Notes: generated by a model not told the origin, from the letters alone. A DNA stretch of 31,095 bases from an uncultured Oscillospiraceae bacterium (GCA_959596515.1 CAUFXR010000024.1:1-31095), one strand, 5' to 3'. Counted from the first letter of the stretch, positions 17,301 to 26,736 are shown. Numbers and translations: made by a program.

Positions 17301-20300
17301 TGATCCAGATCCTTATCCTCTTTAAAGGAACCGCCGTCGCCGGTAATAACCGGAGCGTAGCTGACGCCGTACCGGTTCTCAACGGACTGAGGAATCTGAT
17401 AAGAGCTTCCCAGGAAAGCGGGACACCACAAAGTATCCGCCTTGCTATTAGGATCAATATGAGCAGAGAATCGGATCACAATCCGCTCTCCGGGCTGCAG
17501 TTCCACATCCGGGAAGGTCATCGTCACCTTCTGGGTATCCTGCTCCAGCTCAATCAGTTCGCCGTTGCTGCCCACTCTGGTGGCCTTTACCGTATCAATG
17601 GAAAGCAGATCCGGGGTGAGAGGCGTACCAACCGTATCTCCGTTCTCATCCTCCCACATCTTCATGATGATGAACTGGGAATCCCCTTCCACAAAGTCAT
17701 TAAGGGTTGTGCCGACCGGCAAATCGAAGCTGAGGATCGGCTCCTTGAAGTTATCGGTAGTGGATTCGTTTTTCGCGGTGATCGCGAAGGTAACATCGCT
17801 GTTAGGCGCGTAGGTCGTCTGGCTGCCTTCCGGTTTTACTATCAAGCTGACAGGGATCCGGATATTTTCGATAAGAGGCAGGGTAGCGACCACCGTATTG
17901 GAATCCCGCCCGTCGACAACAGGCACATCGTTGCCTTCCTCATCCTTCTGAATGAAGGTATACTCATAAGCCGCGGTGTTGGTGATTCTGGTGATCTCAT
18001 GGAGGGTCGCGTCAGAAGGACGCTGAGCGAAAGTCACCTCAAAATCAATACCGTTGGCTACGAAATGTTCATCCACGCCGGTGTAAACCACGCGGAACGC
18101 CATGGCATCCAGGCCGGCGGGAACGGAAATGGTCACGCCATCCGCGCTCAGGTTTTGAGCGTTTTCAATGGTGCCGTTGGGCACATCTCTCCAGGTAGAC
18201 TCATCGCTGCTTCCGAGGTTGGCCGCTGACTGGTACTGAACCTTGGCGGTTACCGGCTTGGAAGTATCCGGAGTCGTCAGATCCAGGTCGGGATTCGTCT
18301 GAGCGTTGTAGGCGCTGTAGACCTTCACCCAGTTTACCCGATAGGCGTCATCCCTGGTGGGTTCTGTCTTATATGCGCCCTGTTCCTCATACTGCATCTT
18401 GATATCCTGGTCGGTTACCACCAGCTGAGTGGCCGCCAGTTCGTTTTCGCCCTGGGCGTAATCTCTCAGCGTGAAGGATGTGGTGAATTCCTCCTCCAGG
18501 AGGCTCTTGTCAGCAGTATCCTCCGTGATCCCCTTCAGAATCTCCGTATTGAACATGACGATATCTGTCTTGGATTTATTGGTAAAGGAAGCGTTATTGT
18601 TGACGCCCAGCTTTTCAATTTCGGACAACTCCTGCACCGGCAGAACCGTCACGATCTTCTGGGTCTCATAATAACGTTCATCCAGGCTGTAGCCGTCGGG
18701 CGCTTTCAGCTCCTTCACCAGATATCTGGTTCCAGCGGCTTCCGCCGGCAGCAAGTCGGACAGGCCCTTGCCGTTTTCGTCGGTGGTGATGATGCCGCCC
18801 ACCTGCTGGCCCTGGACATCTCCCGCGCCGAGCTGATACACGGCAAACTGAGCGCCTTCCAGTCCGGCGCCGTCTTCGCCGACTTTCTGAATCAGGATCC
18901 GGCCGCTGTCAGACACATTGGTCAGCGCGCCGCTGTCCATATTCCCGCTGTTCACCGGGTGATAAACAGCCGTAGGATCGTTCTGGTTGGCGGGGATCAC
19001 CGCCTGATACCAGGTATCATCCAGGACGTAGCCGTCAGGCGCCTGCGTCTCGCGGATATAATAGGTCCCGGCGTCCAGATTCTCCCAGCGGTAAACGCCG
19101 TTGGTCACATTGGTCACCGGCTCGCCGATGGGTTGTTTATTCTTATCGTACAGCTGGAATACCGCCGTACTCAAAACAGGATTACCGTTCTGGCTGTCGC
19201 CCTGCTTGGTAAACTCCAGATTTCCCTTAGCCTGGTTAATGACCTTTGTATCGTCACTGCCGTTCAGATCCGTGATCTGTCTGGCGGTGACCGTAAAGGT
19301 AATGGGCGTGGAATCCAGAGTGTATCCGGTAGGCGCCTTGGTCTCCACGATAGTGTAAGTACCCGCATCCAGGTCGCCGGACTCAAAGGTGCCATCCAGC
19401 CGCACACGGAAGGTTTCGATCAGATTAGCAGGATTTACCTGATCTCCCTCATACAGAGCGAACTCGGCCCGATCGCTTTCGCTGGTAACTGTCAGCGGGG
19501 TGACGCCGTCGCCCTGATACTTGGTAAAGCTGAACCGTCCCTTATTGGGCAGGTTCACAATATAATTATCACCGGTGTAGGTCTCGTTGGTTTCTCCCTT
19601 GACCACCGTGATCTTTTGCAGCTGGGTGCCTTCGACGAAGTCAGCGGGCACCTGCTCTTTCAGCATATAATCGCCGGGCTCCAGACCGCTGAAGAGGATC
19701 TCACCGTCTTCGTCGGTTGTCTGTGTCGCCACCGGCTCGCCTAAGCCGTCGGCCTGAGCAGCGTCATAGCGGTACAGCTCGAAGGTAACGCCCTCCAGAG
19801 GCAGCGCCAGAATATGCTGCGGATCCGGATTCTCCCAGTTGGCCTTCTTCTCCAGACGGATCGCGCCAAGCTGGTCGTTTTCGATCCGCACTTCCGCGGT
19901 GCCGGTATTTCCGGTGGTTACCTCATAGTAGAAGTCCTCCATGCCGGCCTCAAAAGTATAGCCGGTCGGCGGTGTGACCTCTTTCACATAGTAGGTGGTA
20001 TTGGGCTGCAGATTGGTAAACTCAATGGTCTCCTGATTCTCGACCGTCTGCAGCACCTGGCCGCCCTGGTCCTCCGGTTTATCCCACAGCTCAAACACGG
20101 CAGCCTTCATGGCTGTGCCGGAAATCGTGCTTCCTGTCTTGGAATCGACCTTGATCACCTTCACCGTCTGGATCTTGGTGTTCTCGATGATGATATCCTG
20201 GCCGCCCGCTTGGGTAGTGACCTGATTCGCCTCTACCGTGTAGGGACCGTAAATCGTCTCAGTGTTGGCGAAATAACCGCTGGGGGTATTCAGCTCTTTC

Positions 20301-23300
20301 ACATAATACTCGCCCGCTGGCAGCAGCCCAGACAGCGCTTTACCAGTGTTATCTGTAGTGATCTCGCCCACCTTAGTGGAAGCGGTGCTGTCAGAATAGA
20401 TGCCGAACCGCACCCCGCTCAGCTTAGTCTGATCGGCGGCGTCCTGCTTCACCACCTGCAGCTTGCCGTAGGCGGTCGTGTTCAAAAGCTCGGTTTTTGC
20501 CGTTGTCAGATCGTCGGGATCGTAGAATTGGGTCGTTTTCTCTCCAGCCTCAATGGTAACCATTACTACCATACCGGGCACAAAGCCGTTGGCCTCATTG
20601 GCGGTTCCCACGCTGGATTCCTTCAGCCAGTAATCACCGGCATCCAGATTGGCGATGGAAATCAAACCGTTGGCCCCGGTAGTCACTATTCTCAGAGCAG
20701 TGCCGGCGCAGTCGGTTGCGGGATCGTCAGAAATCTTCTCATACAAATTGAAGACAACACCGGACAAGGGATCCTTCTCGCCCAGGATATCCCCAAGCTT
20801 TGTCAGCTCCAGGGAACCCTGCTTCTGATTTTCAATCACAATGGGATCGGGATTGACTTCCTCGTCAGACACGGGATAATACACGTTATCCAGTACAAGG
20901 TTGGCACCGGTAATCCGATTAGGCTCGATGACAAACTTGATAGGCGTCGGATCCAGAGTATATCCGGACTGGACGCTGGTTTCCACCAACTGGTAGTCAC
21001 CCGCGGGCAGGAAGCCGGAAATTGCGAACTCCTCAGTGCTGCTGGTGGTAATGGTCATGGGGTTCCCCGCGGGATAATCGGCGTAGGTGATGCCGTCATC
21101 CTGGAGCTTCTGCACCTTAAAGGTGGCGGTCAGCTTTTTGCCGTTCTCATCGGCGTCAGCGCTGATCTTCTGAATTTTCACCTGGCCCCAGGCAGACTCA
21201 TTCTCAATGGGGTCATTTTCATAAGTACAGTTAATCGTCCAGCCGGCGGCGTCCTCACGGAACTCCTGATCCTGGACTTGATCCTGGCCGTCAGAGGAAA
21301 CATATACGGAATAATAAGGGGCCGTATCCGGGTCAAAGGCTACGTGGTCCGGCGCCTCGACCTCTCGGAGCACATACCAGCCGGGCTTCAGCAAGCTGCT
21401 GATTCCAACACCGGCGGCGGTATTGCCGGTATCTGTCGTGATAGATGTCACGGGAGCCAAAATTTCTCCGCCAATGTCGGTGGCCGGCTGACTGTGGTCG
21501 TCGGGATCGGCCGCGTAAACGTTGAAAGTGACCTCGTTGAGCGGATAAGTCACCCCGGAAATCTTCAGGACCTTTTTCACGGAAATCATACCGTACGCCA
21601 GGTTTTCCAACCGGAACAGCGGATCGCTGTCCGCCTGGGAATCGCCGGTCATCTCGTACAGTCTCCACAGATCCCCGTCCTGCTTGGCGTAGATCTTATG
21701 AATATCCAGATTTGGGGCATAATAATCAACGCCGATGATCTCCAAGGCATAGTAGGTGGCTCTCGGCTGGAGGTTCACAAAGCGCAGCACGCCGTCCTCC
21801 TGGCTCTCCGCCACCTGAAGCATATTGTATTCTTCCAAAACGGCATCAGGCAAAACGCCGTTTGCCAGCTGTTTGGAGAAGAAATCCTCGTCGCCGTTTA
21901 AGGCGGTCTGGGCTCTTTGAGCGTCGGCCTCCGTTCTAAACAGAGCGACCCAAGCGCCTTCCAGAGCGTTGCCGTCCTGGTCCACCTTATGGCCTTCCAC
22001 GCCTACCGGCCAGTAGTTCTCAATGATCAGAGGCCCAACGATCTTGCCGTCGTCCGCATCGGTCACCTCAATGGGACCGGTCCATTCCTGGCTGATCTCA
22101 TAGAAATAGTTATCGTCATGGGGAGGCGCCTGCGTCTCCTGCAGATAATAGGTACCGGGATCCAGCAGCTCGGTCAGCGCGCCGCCAGGGACTCCCTCCA
22201 GAGTACCGGAGGTAATCTTCTCCCGGATGACCTTGAGCCACAGCGTCTGGCCGTTGACTTCGATCTCCTCGGCATCCGGATCAGCGGCATCCACCACCTG
22301 ATAGAGAGTAAACTCCGCGCCGGTCAGTTTCTTATCGTGATCTTCCTGATCCACCTTGATCAGCTCGATCCGGGCCTTGTCAGAAACGTTGTTCCAGGTG
22401 ACCACCAGATCCTTATCCTGGGTCAGGGTTACCTGATACACGTTTTCGGTTACCTGAACCGGCGCAGCCCCGTCGGTGGTAACAGAATCCACATGATAAT
22501 CCGCGGGCACGGTTTCCTTGATCCAGTAATCACCCGGCGCCAAATAGCCGGTGTATCTGGTGTCAGAGGCGCTGGTAACCGTAGCTACCGGCTGGGCGTC
22601 TGGATTCGTCTCGGGATTCTCCGCGTAAATCGTGAAGGTCACGTCAATCTGACGCAAAACCAGATTGTTGCCCTCGCTTACCTTCCATAGTTCGAATTTA
22701 TCGATGCCGATTCTCCGCATGGGAGTGTTCTCAATGGGATCATCGAAATAAACCTTGTTGGTCTGGCCCGCCGTAATGGTAAAGGGCAGGGGCGTGCTGT
22801 CCAGCACATACTGGCCGTTTACGCTCTGCTCGATAAGCTGATAGTCCCCTTCCGGCAGCCATCCGGAGGTGACGATACCATTAGTTCCGGTGGTCAGAAC
22901 CAGCGGATTCTGGCTATTGGGATAATCTGTATAAGTGCCGTCGCCCTGTTTTTGCTGCACCTTGAAGGATGCCTGCAGGGTTGTGTTGGGATCAATAGAG
23001 CTTACTTTTTTGATCTGGATTTTACCGGAATTAAACGCATCGGTAAAGGTGACCCTTACGGCGGCGGAATAGCCGTCGATCCCCGCGCCAGGAGTTACAG
23101 TCACCGCTTCGGCAGCGGTATCCAGAGCGTAGCCATCCGGAGCCTTGGTCTCCTGAACCCAGTAATCCCCGGGCACCAGTTCGCCGGAGGTCAGAACGCC
23201 GTCAACACCAGTGGTTCCCAATGTTTTGAGGGTACCGTTCTGCTGAGCCAAGAGCAGGTCGGCGCCTGAGTTATACGTCACCTTAGGATAATATTGGAAT

Positions 23301-26300
23301 TCCGCGCCAGCCAGAGGCTGCATGGCGCTGGTATTATCCAGGGTACCGCCCTCTTTGTAAACTTCGAATTTGCCGTAGCGGTCGTTTGTCACTTCCACTG
23401 TCATGTCGGCGTAATTGGTGGATTGGTCCGGAGCCGTAATCTCTACCGGATCAGAAGAAGCCTCGTACCCGGTAGGAGCGGTGAGTTCCCGGTACCAATA
23501 GGTCTCGCCCGGAATTAAGCCGGTAAATACCGCCATGCCGTCGGTCCCGGTGGTAATAGAGTCGGCGCCGCCGGTCTGGCCGCCCACAGGCAGACGGTTT
23601 CTATCATTTTCCGCATCCTCTTCTGTGGCGTACAAAGCGAATACCGCGCCGCTTAAAGAGGTGCTGGTTTTCTGAGAATCCACCTTGTGCAGCCTGATGG
23701 TCACATAGGGCTCGTTTTTCACGATCACCTTGGTGAGCTGGTTGTTCGCTACCGCGATGCCATCTCCATCGGTAACCGCCACGCTGGATCCATCCACGCC
23801 CTTAAAGGGCTCAGAGGGGGTGATGTGTCCGTCAATGGACTGAACTTCTCTTAAAATGTAATTACCGGAGGGCAGGAATTTGGAATAGCCCTCGCCGTTT
23901 TCATCGGTGGTAATCCTATCTAAAGGCTCGGTGAAATCGGTATCGTCAGCGGCGTATACCTCGAAGACCGCGCCGGAAAGATCGATATCGCCGGTTTTGT
24001 TACTCTGCTTTTCGATTTTCAGCTGGCCCTGGCGGTCCACAAGGTTATCCGCCGTCAGCTCATAGGTTTTTTTCTGCTCAATGACCACAGTGTGGACAGT
24101 ATCATCCAGCTGATAACCGCTGGGAGCAGAAACCTCTTTCACATAATAAGTGCCGGGATCCAGGGTAATGGCAGGGGTATCCGGCTCGCTGCCGTTGACT
24201 CTGGTGGTGATCCGAGCGTCGTTGCCGTTGGAGTCTTTCGCCAGTGCTGTGCATTCCGGATTGGTATACACCTCGAACACCGCGCCCGCCAAGGGGACCC
24301 GGGATTCCGTGGTCACGCTTCCAATGGAAAGCTGACCGTATTTGATGATCTGCAAAGCGCCTCTCTGGGCGTTTTCGATTTGAAGATCCACGGTGTTATT
24401 GGAATTGATCTGCACCTTGGTATCCTGCTCCATAATGGCGTAAGTATCCGGGGCCTTGGTCTCCCGCAGGAGATACCAGCCCGTCTCCAGAGGCTCAGAG
24501 GTAATGGTACCATCGTCGCCGGTGGTCAGCGCCGCCGCCAGATCACTTTCATCCGGGTTACCTGGCACAGCGTCCTCGCTGGCGTAAGGGCCATAGAGAG
24601 CGAACTCGGCGTCAGGCAGTTTTACGCTGGGATCGGTGGAATCCACCTTGGTAATCTTCAATCTTCCCTTTTCAGACTGGTTCAGTATGTACGGCTTATT
24701 GCCATCCATCAGAAGCCCATCGGGGTAAATCACCTGGTTGCCTTTTACGGTAATCGTGTAAGTCTCATCGGAGATCTCATACTCGTCGCTGTCAGGCACG
24801 CCGGTTTCCTGCAGGGTGTATTCGCCCGCCGGAATGCCCTCAAACAGCACCAGGCCGTCCGATCCGGAAACGGCGGTGTAAACTTTGCCGCTGTCGTCAT
24901 TGTTTGTCAGCCGGAAGGAAGCGCCGGAAAGGAATTTCTCCGCGTTTTCTCCGGAGCTCATTCCCTTTTTCCAGAACGCCACATAGCCTACACCATCCTC
25001 ATCGGTGGTGTTATCCACTACCAGGGCTTCTCCTTTTTGCAGGGTATCGCCGTCCACGGTGACGGTGCCATCCTGATTTAAGGTCACCTGGATCGCGTCC
25101 CCTCCGCCGGCAAAGCCATTCGGCGTCTGGGTTTCTTTCAGATAATAGGTGCCGTAGCGCAGATCCGTAAAGGTCACTCTGCCGGTGCCGTCCAGCAGTT
25201 TGCCCGCGCCTGCTCCCTCGTTGCCGTCAATGTCTTTGGCCACCTGGGTGCACTCCGGATCGGAGTACAGGGTAAACTGAGCGTTGCCGTAAATATTCTG
25301 TTTCTCCCCGTTCAGGACAAAGGTATTGCCGGTCACGGCAAGATTATCCCCCTGAATGGTCAGAGTCTTTTCCACAATCAGATCCAAAGGCGTGGTTCTG
25401 TCCTCCACGTCGCCGACCTGTACCTGAGCGTTAGAATCCTTCACCACCGCGTCTTTCGCCAGGGGTTTATAGCTTACCTGGGCCTGGTTATCCAGAATCG
25501 CCCGGACAAAGGGAACGTTGGTGGGAATCTGGTAAGCGTCTCCGTCAAATTTTACCGTCACCTGATAGGTGGTGGGCAACAGAGAGCCGTCGGGTACACG
25601 GATCTGGCCCTCGGAGACCATGGAACTGTCAAAGGTATTCACATATTGGAAAGTCAGGCTCTTTAGGGAGCCGTCCGCATTGGTTTCTTTGGTATAGCCG
25701 TTATTCTCGGTCAGAGGCTGATACTGGTTAGAACGATCCAAATAGCCCACGCTCACCAGCTGGGCCCCGCCGTTCTCGCGATCCGCAACAGGGAGGGTAT
25801 CTGTCACGGAAAACTCCTCGCAGTTCAGCCGGCCGTAGCGGTTCATATTCGCTACCGGGTCCGTCACGGCAATCTGGTAGGTGACATAGTAATCCCCATC
25901 CGCGTTTTTGGTTACCACCGGGATCTCATCGTCAACAGGAGCGGGATCAATAACGGTTTTTTCGATTTCCCACTGCTGATCCGCCACGCAGGTAATGCTG
26001 ACGGAATCGATTCTTTGATCCAGCTTTTCCGTTTCATCGGTTCCGTCTTTCGTCAAGGTACCGGTGAATAAAATACTGCTGAAATTCCCCACCGTCTGGT
26101 CGGGAGTCACCATATTCTCAAAATAGCACTTCAGATAAATCGTTCCAGCCCGTCCCTGATCGATACGATCCTGGCAGGGAATGGTCACCCGCTGGATGAT
26201 CTGGCCACCGGGAACCTCAACATCGGTGATCTCCGGCTGTTTGAAATCTTTGGTTACCACAGAGCCGTCCAAATCCACCTTCACGTATTCCGGCAGCTGA

Positions 26301-26596
26301 ATCGCGATGGCCGCGCCGCCGTAGGATATGCCGTCGGGAGAGGAACTGAATTTGTAGTTCAGGGCTAAAAAGAAACTGTCGCCGCTGTCCACAGATTCAA
26401 TCGTTTGGGCTGCATCGCCGGTATCCTTTACAATTGTGGCGCTGAAGCCCACGTTCGCGCCCAGCCCGGCACCAGCGGCGGTAGGAATCATGACCCCCGC
26501 CAGCATGGCGACAGAAAGCAAAACCGCCAGACACCGCCGCCAGACAGAGCGGCTGATACGGCTTTCCTTCTTCCGTAAATGTTTTCCGTGTTTCAT
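14330..26596 (-). CDS. Giant SpaA/Cna-B and SdrD-B repeat adhesin (4,088 aa)
   Basis: One uninterrupted 12.3-kb gene for a secreted, fibre-like surface protein. A signal peptide with an unusually long basic start covers residues 1 to about 43 (ending TAAGA). An adhesin-like head runs to about 400, then 20 SpaA/Cna-B-type domains (about 402-2678), a DUF11-like stalk (about 2680-3350), five SdrD-B domains (about 3355-4035), a GVSTGD motif at 4049-4054, a membrane helix and RKKRAGKH. SpaA domains typically self-lock by a Lys-Asn isopeptide bond with a catalytic Glu; the ITKVD, ETKAPxGY and IEN positions recur here. SdrD-B units carry DxNxNGIQD calcium-type loops. The start has AGGAGG 8 bp upstream. 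No sortase gene is in the window. The ligand is unknown. Confidence 0.92.
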   Translation of the reverse strand: MKHGKHLRKKESRISRSVWRRCLAVLLSVAMLAGVMIPTAAGAGLGANVGFSATIVKDTGDAAQTIESVDSGDSFFLALNYKFSSSPDGISYGGAAIAIQLPEYVKVDLDGSVVTKDFKQPEITDVEVPGGQIIQRVTIPCQDRIDQGRAGTIYLKCYFENMVTPDQTVGNFSSILFTGTLTKDGTDETEKLDQRIDSVSITCVADQQWEIEKTVIDPAPVDDEIPVVTKNADGDYYVTYQIAVTDPVANMNRYGRLNCEEFSVTDTLPVADRENGGAQLVSVGYLDRSNQYQPLTENNGYTKETNADGSLKSLTFQYVNTFDSSMVSEGQIRVPDGSLLPTTYQVTVKFDGDAYQIPTNVPFVRAILDNQAQVSYKPLAKDAVVKDSNAQVQVGDVEDRTTPLDLIVEKTLTIQGDNLAVTGNTFVLNGEKQNIYGNAQFTLYSDPECTQVAKDIDGNEGAGAGKLLDGTGRVTFTDLRYGTYYLKETQTPNGFAGGGDAIQVTLNQDGTVTVDGDTLQKGEALVVDNTTDEDGVGYVAFWKKGMSSGENAEKFLSGASFRLTNNDDSGKVYTAVSGSDGLVLFEGIPAGEYTLQETGVPDSDEYEISDETYTITVKGNQVIYPDGLLMDGNKPYILNQSEKGRLKITKVDSTDPSVKLPDAEFALYGPYASEDAVPGNPDESDLAAALTTGDDGTITSEPLETGWYLLRETKAPDTYAIMEQDTKVQINSNNTVDLQIENAQRGALQIIKYGQLSIGSVTTESRVPLAGAVFEVYTNPECTALAKDSNGNDARITTRVNGSEPDTPAITLDPGTYYVKEVSAPSGYQLDDTVHTVVIEQKKTYELTADNLVDRQGQLKIEKQSNKTGDIDLSGAVFEVYAADDTDFTEPLDRITTDENGEGYSKFLPSGNYILREVQSIDGHITPSEPFKGVDGSSVAVTDGDGIAVANNQLTKVIVKNEPYVTIRLHKVDSQKTSTSLSGAVFALYATEEDAENDRNRLPVGGQTGGADSITTGTDGMAVFTGLIPGETYWYRELTAPTGYEASSDPVEITAPDQSTNYADMTVEVTNDRYGKFEVYKEGGTLDNTSAMQPLAGAEFQYYPKVTYNSGADLLLAQQNGTLKTLGTTGVDGVLTSGELVPGDYWVQETKAPDGYALDTAAEAVTVTPGAGIDGYSAAVRVTFTDAFNSGKIQIKKVSSIDPNTTLQASFKVQQKQGDGTYTDYPNSQNPLVLTTGTNGIVTSGWLPEGDYQLIEQSVNGQYVLDSTPLPFTITAGQTNKVYFDDPIENTPMRRIGIDKFELWKVSEGNNLVLRQIDVTFTIYAENPETNPDAQPVATVTSASDTRYTGYLAPGDYWIKETVPADYHVDSVTTDGAAPVQVTENVYQVTLTQDKDLVVTWNNVSDKARIELIKVDQEDHDKKLTGAEFTLYQVVDAADPDAEEIEVNGQTLWLKVIREKITSGTLEGVPGGALTELLDPGTYYLQETQAPPHDDNYFYEISQEWTGPIEVTDADDGKIVGPLIIENYWPVGVEGHKVDQDGNALEGAWVALFRTEADAQRAQTALNGDEDFFSKQLANGVLPDAVLEEYNMLQVAESQEDGVLRFVNLQPRATYYALEIIGVDYYAPNLDIHKIYAKQDGDLWRLYEMTGDSQADSDPLFRLENLAYGMISVKKVLKISGVTYPLNEVTFNVYAADPDDHSQPATDIGGEILAPVTSITTDTGNTAAGVGISSLLKPGWYVLREVEAPDHVAFDPDTAPYYSVYVSSDGQDQVQDQEFREDAAGWTINCTYENDPIENESAWGQVKIQKISADADENGKKLTATFKVQKLQDDGITYADYPAGNPMTITTSSTEEFAISGFLPAGDYQLVETSVQSGYTLDPTPIKFVIEPNRITGANLVLDNVYYPVSDEEVNPDPIVIENQKQGSLELTKLGDILGEKDPLSGVVFNLYEKISDDPATDCAGTALRIVTTGANGLISIANLDAGDYWLKESSVGTANEANGFVPGMVVMVTIEAGEKTTQFYDPDDLTTAKTELLNTTAYGKLQVVKQDAADQTKLSGVRFGIYSDSTASTKVGEITTDNTGKALSGLLPAGEYYVKELNTPSGYFANTETIYGPYTVEANQVTTQAGGQDIIIENTKIQTVKVIKVDSKTGSTISGTAMKAAVFELWDKPEDQGGQVLQTVENQETIEFTNLQPNTTYYVKEVTPPTGYTFEAGMEDFYYEVTTGNTGTAEVRIENDQLGAIRLEKKANWENPDPQHILALPLEGVTFELYRYDAAQADGLGEPVATQTTDEDGEILFSGLEPGDYMLKEQVPADFVEGTQLQKITVVKGETNETYTGDNYIVNLPNKGRFSFTKYQGDGVTPLTVTSESDRAEFALYEGDQVNPANLIETFRVRLDGTFESGDLDAGTYTIVETKAPTGYTLDSTPITFTVTARQITDLNGSDDTKVINQAKGNLEFTKQGDSQNGNPVLSTAVFQLYDKNKQPIGEPVTNVTNGVYRWENLDAGTYYIRETQAPDGYVLDDTWYQAVIPANQNDPTAVYHPVNSGNMDSGALTNVSDSGRILIQKVGEDGAGLEGAQFAVYQLGAGDVQGQQVGGIITTDENGKGLSDLLPAEAAGTRYLVKELKAPDGYSLDERYYETQKIVTVLPVQELSEIEKLGVNNNASFTNKSKTDIVMFNTEILKGITEDTADKSLLEEEFTTSFTLRDYAQGENELAATQLVVTDQDIKMQYEEQGAYKTEPTRDDAYRVNWVKVYSAYNAQTNPDLDLTTPDTSKPVTAKVQYQSAANLGSSDESTWRDVPNGTIENAQNLSADGVTISVPAGLDAMAFRVVYTGVDEHFVANGIDFEVTFAQRPSDATLHEITRITNTAAYEYTFIQKDEEGNDVPVVDGRDSNTVVATLPLIENIRIPVSLIVKPEGSQTTYAPNSDVTFAITAKNESTTDNFKEPILSFDLPVGTTLNDFVEGDSQFIIMKMWEDENGDTVGTPLTPDLLSIDTVKATRVGSNGELIELEQDTQKVTMTFPDVELQPGERIVIRFSAHIDPNSKADTLWCPAFLGSSYQIPQSVENRYGVSYAPVITGDGGSFKEDKDLDQILGNGGSEYVNNYADIVVGQNSNLSIYKQVKGEYDDRYKNYSELGHTAPGGSIDYKIRVTNGSDDRAVSTRVVDILPFAGDTLTDRTDTTVTNRATDLERRPTLNSVTVLGSDGQPIDSAFVRIYYSTDDTSAWTAEERAKYTAEEELPMIYTTGKTGDPWTTSAAHTWSTTPPTDMSTVTAIGVEVTQPLENGDYIEVQINMTAPQYATSEVEDYYGKYISNSAMCSVVRNSNTGDTIALSDRPENQEVKCVLDLPKGAIGDYAFYDQNQNGIQDNEDLLVAGLGVRLITTRITADGTQTTTTETTTNSEGYYLFDDLDCNIMLSGKENGDPDDPNNYVGGVIYEYQVEFDTPPAGGDGVYVPTRQYEGDDPAIDSNIDRYGRSETLRLGVINNPNTNRLEGQRDMTIDAGFVIPAALGDFVWIDLNRDGVQDPDEPGINGARVRLYAVDATGKVSDTPLAETITAAKEGQDGYYLFDNLTQGQYVVEFDITSLRNDLGLYQYGFTTPNQGTGDHPEIADSDAKNIVNGNDRVMRTDVITLGYQQTDLTWDAGLVYYSALGGYAYDDRNYNDVQDLGIPLTGTKVSLYRVIDNVREEQPIATATVDDNGEYLFEYLLEGEYQVLFEYPEGYQAVEPNVGGDDTLDSDVFEIASDLNSGYTQTITLPANSISLHNDGGARLYGAIGDYVWMDANKNGIQDAGEEPVQNVTVYLQMREGGSSIWRRVDTTTTNEKGYYVFENLKGGPDVDYQYRVCFDLPGGSVVTIPYAGSNSAVDSNAQSFYLDGWGYPSDTVTIGYGQRDMTIDAGIVVTSGSVGDYVWLDTNRNGIQDEENTGLKDVHVILEYSPSGDVSDDTQWIQVGETTTNEKGYYRFDDLSEGYYRVKFQILDPYTITLVNQGDASLDSDGRYQLENGWYAGRPFYLNEGGFDMTWDCGVVLGSGGTTPPGNGVSTGDRFAEAVWMLLAGVSAFGVLTFGVTLSRKKRAGKH
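14460..16545 (-). repeat. Five SdrD-B domain repeats in the adhesin
   Basis: Units begin (in protein order) near 16540, 16055, 15630, 15262 and 14862, at GAIGDYAFYDQN, ALGDFVWIDLN, ALGGYAYDDRN, GAIGDYVWMDAN and GSVGDYVWLDTN. Each has an acidic NxNGxQD-type loop, a GYYxFDDL strand and a DxxxDAGxV end. Unit 3 is the most divergent: its loop reads NYNDVQD and it lacks the DAG end. Confidence 0.85.
18560..25393 (-). repeat. Twenty SpaA/Cna-B-type domain repeats in the adhesin
   Basis: Counting the recurring pattern of basic first strand (xLxIxKxD), AxFxLY core, GxYYLKE turn and closing xIxN strand gives 20 units of about 95-145 residues. The last eight units start near 21190, 20825, 20470, 20175, 19870, 19540, 19225 and 18910. 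Units 8, 13 and 18 share a YxLDSTP ending; units 13-15 resemble units 18-20 in order. Unit 11 is the most divergent. Boundaries are by eye. Confidence 0.8.
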
Positions 26597-26693
26597 AGCA
26601 AAATCCTCCTATAAAGAGCCATCGGGTCGAATACCTTTTACCACCCACAAAAATCAATCCGCATCCAGTATATTTCTCCAGGATGTTCTCTTT

Positions 26694-26736
26694 ATTATAC
26701 TGGAGCAATGTCACAAAAAGATCACAAAAGCGTCAT
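26694..26736 (-). promoter_or_regulatory. SARP-type promoter of the giant adhesin gene
   Basis: A perfect TATAAT is at 26694-26699 and no -35 box is present (ATCTTT at the expected place). Upstream, GTGA at 26711-26714, GTGA at 26722-26725 and ATGA at 26733-26736 are spaced exactly 11 bp apart, the first 11 bp from the -10 box. The heptamer GTGACAT ends 8 bp before the -10, the known SARP geometry. The outermost ATGA overlaps the stop codon of the SARP gene. The leader would be about 90 nt. Confidence 0.65.

Noticed and set aside
14777..18229. A 1,150-codon open frame on the + strand
   Set aside because: It lies fully antisense to the adhesin gene, has no ribosome site or recognisable domain, and arises from the codon use of the repeat protein.
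19814..21901. A 695-codon open frame on the + strand
   Set aside because: It is likewise antisense to the SpaA array; the translation is Ile/Val/Leu/Gly-rich without any family pattern.
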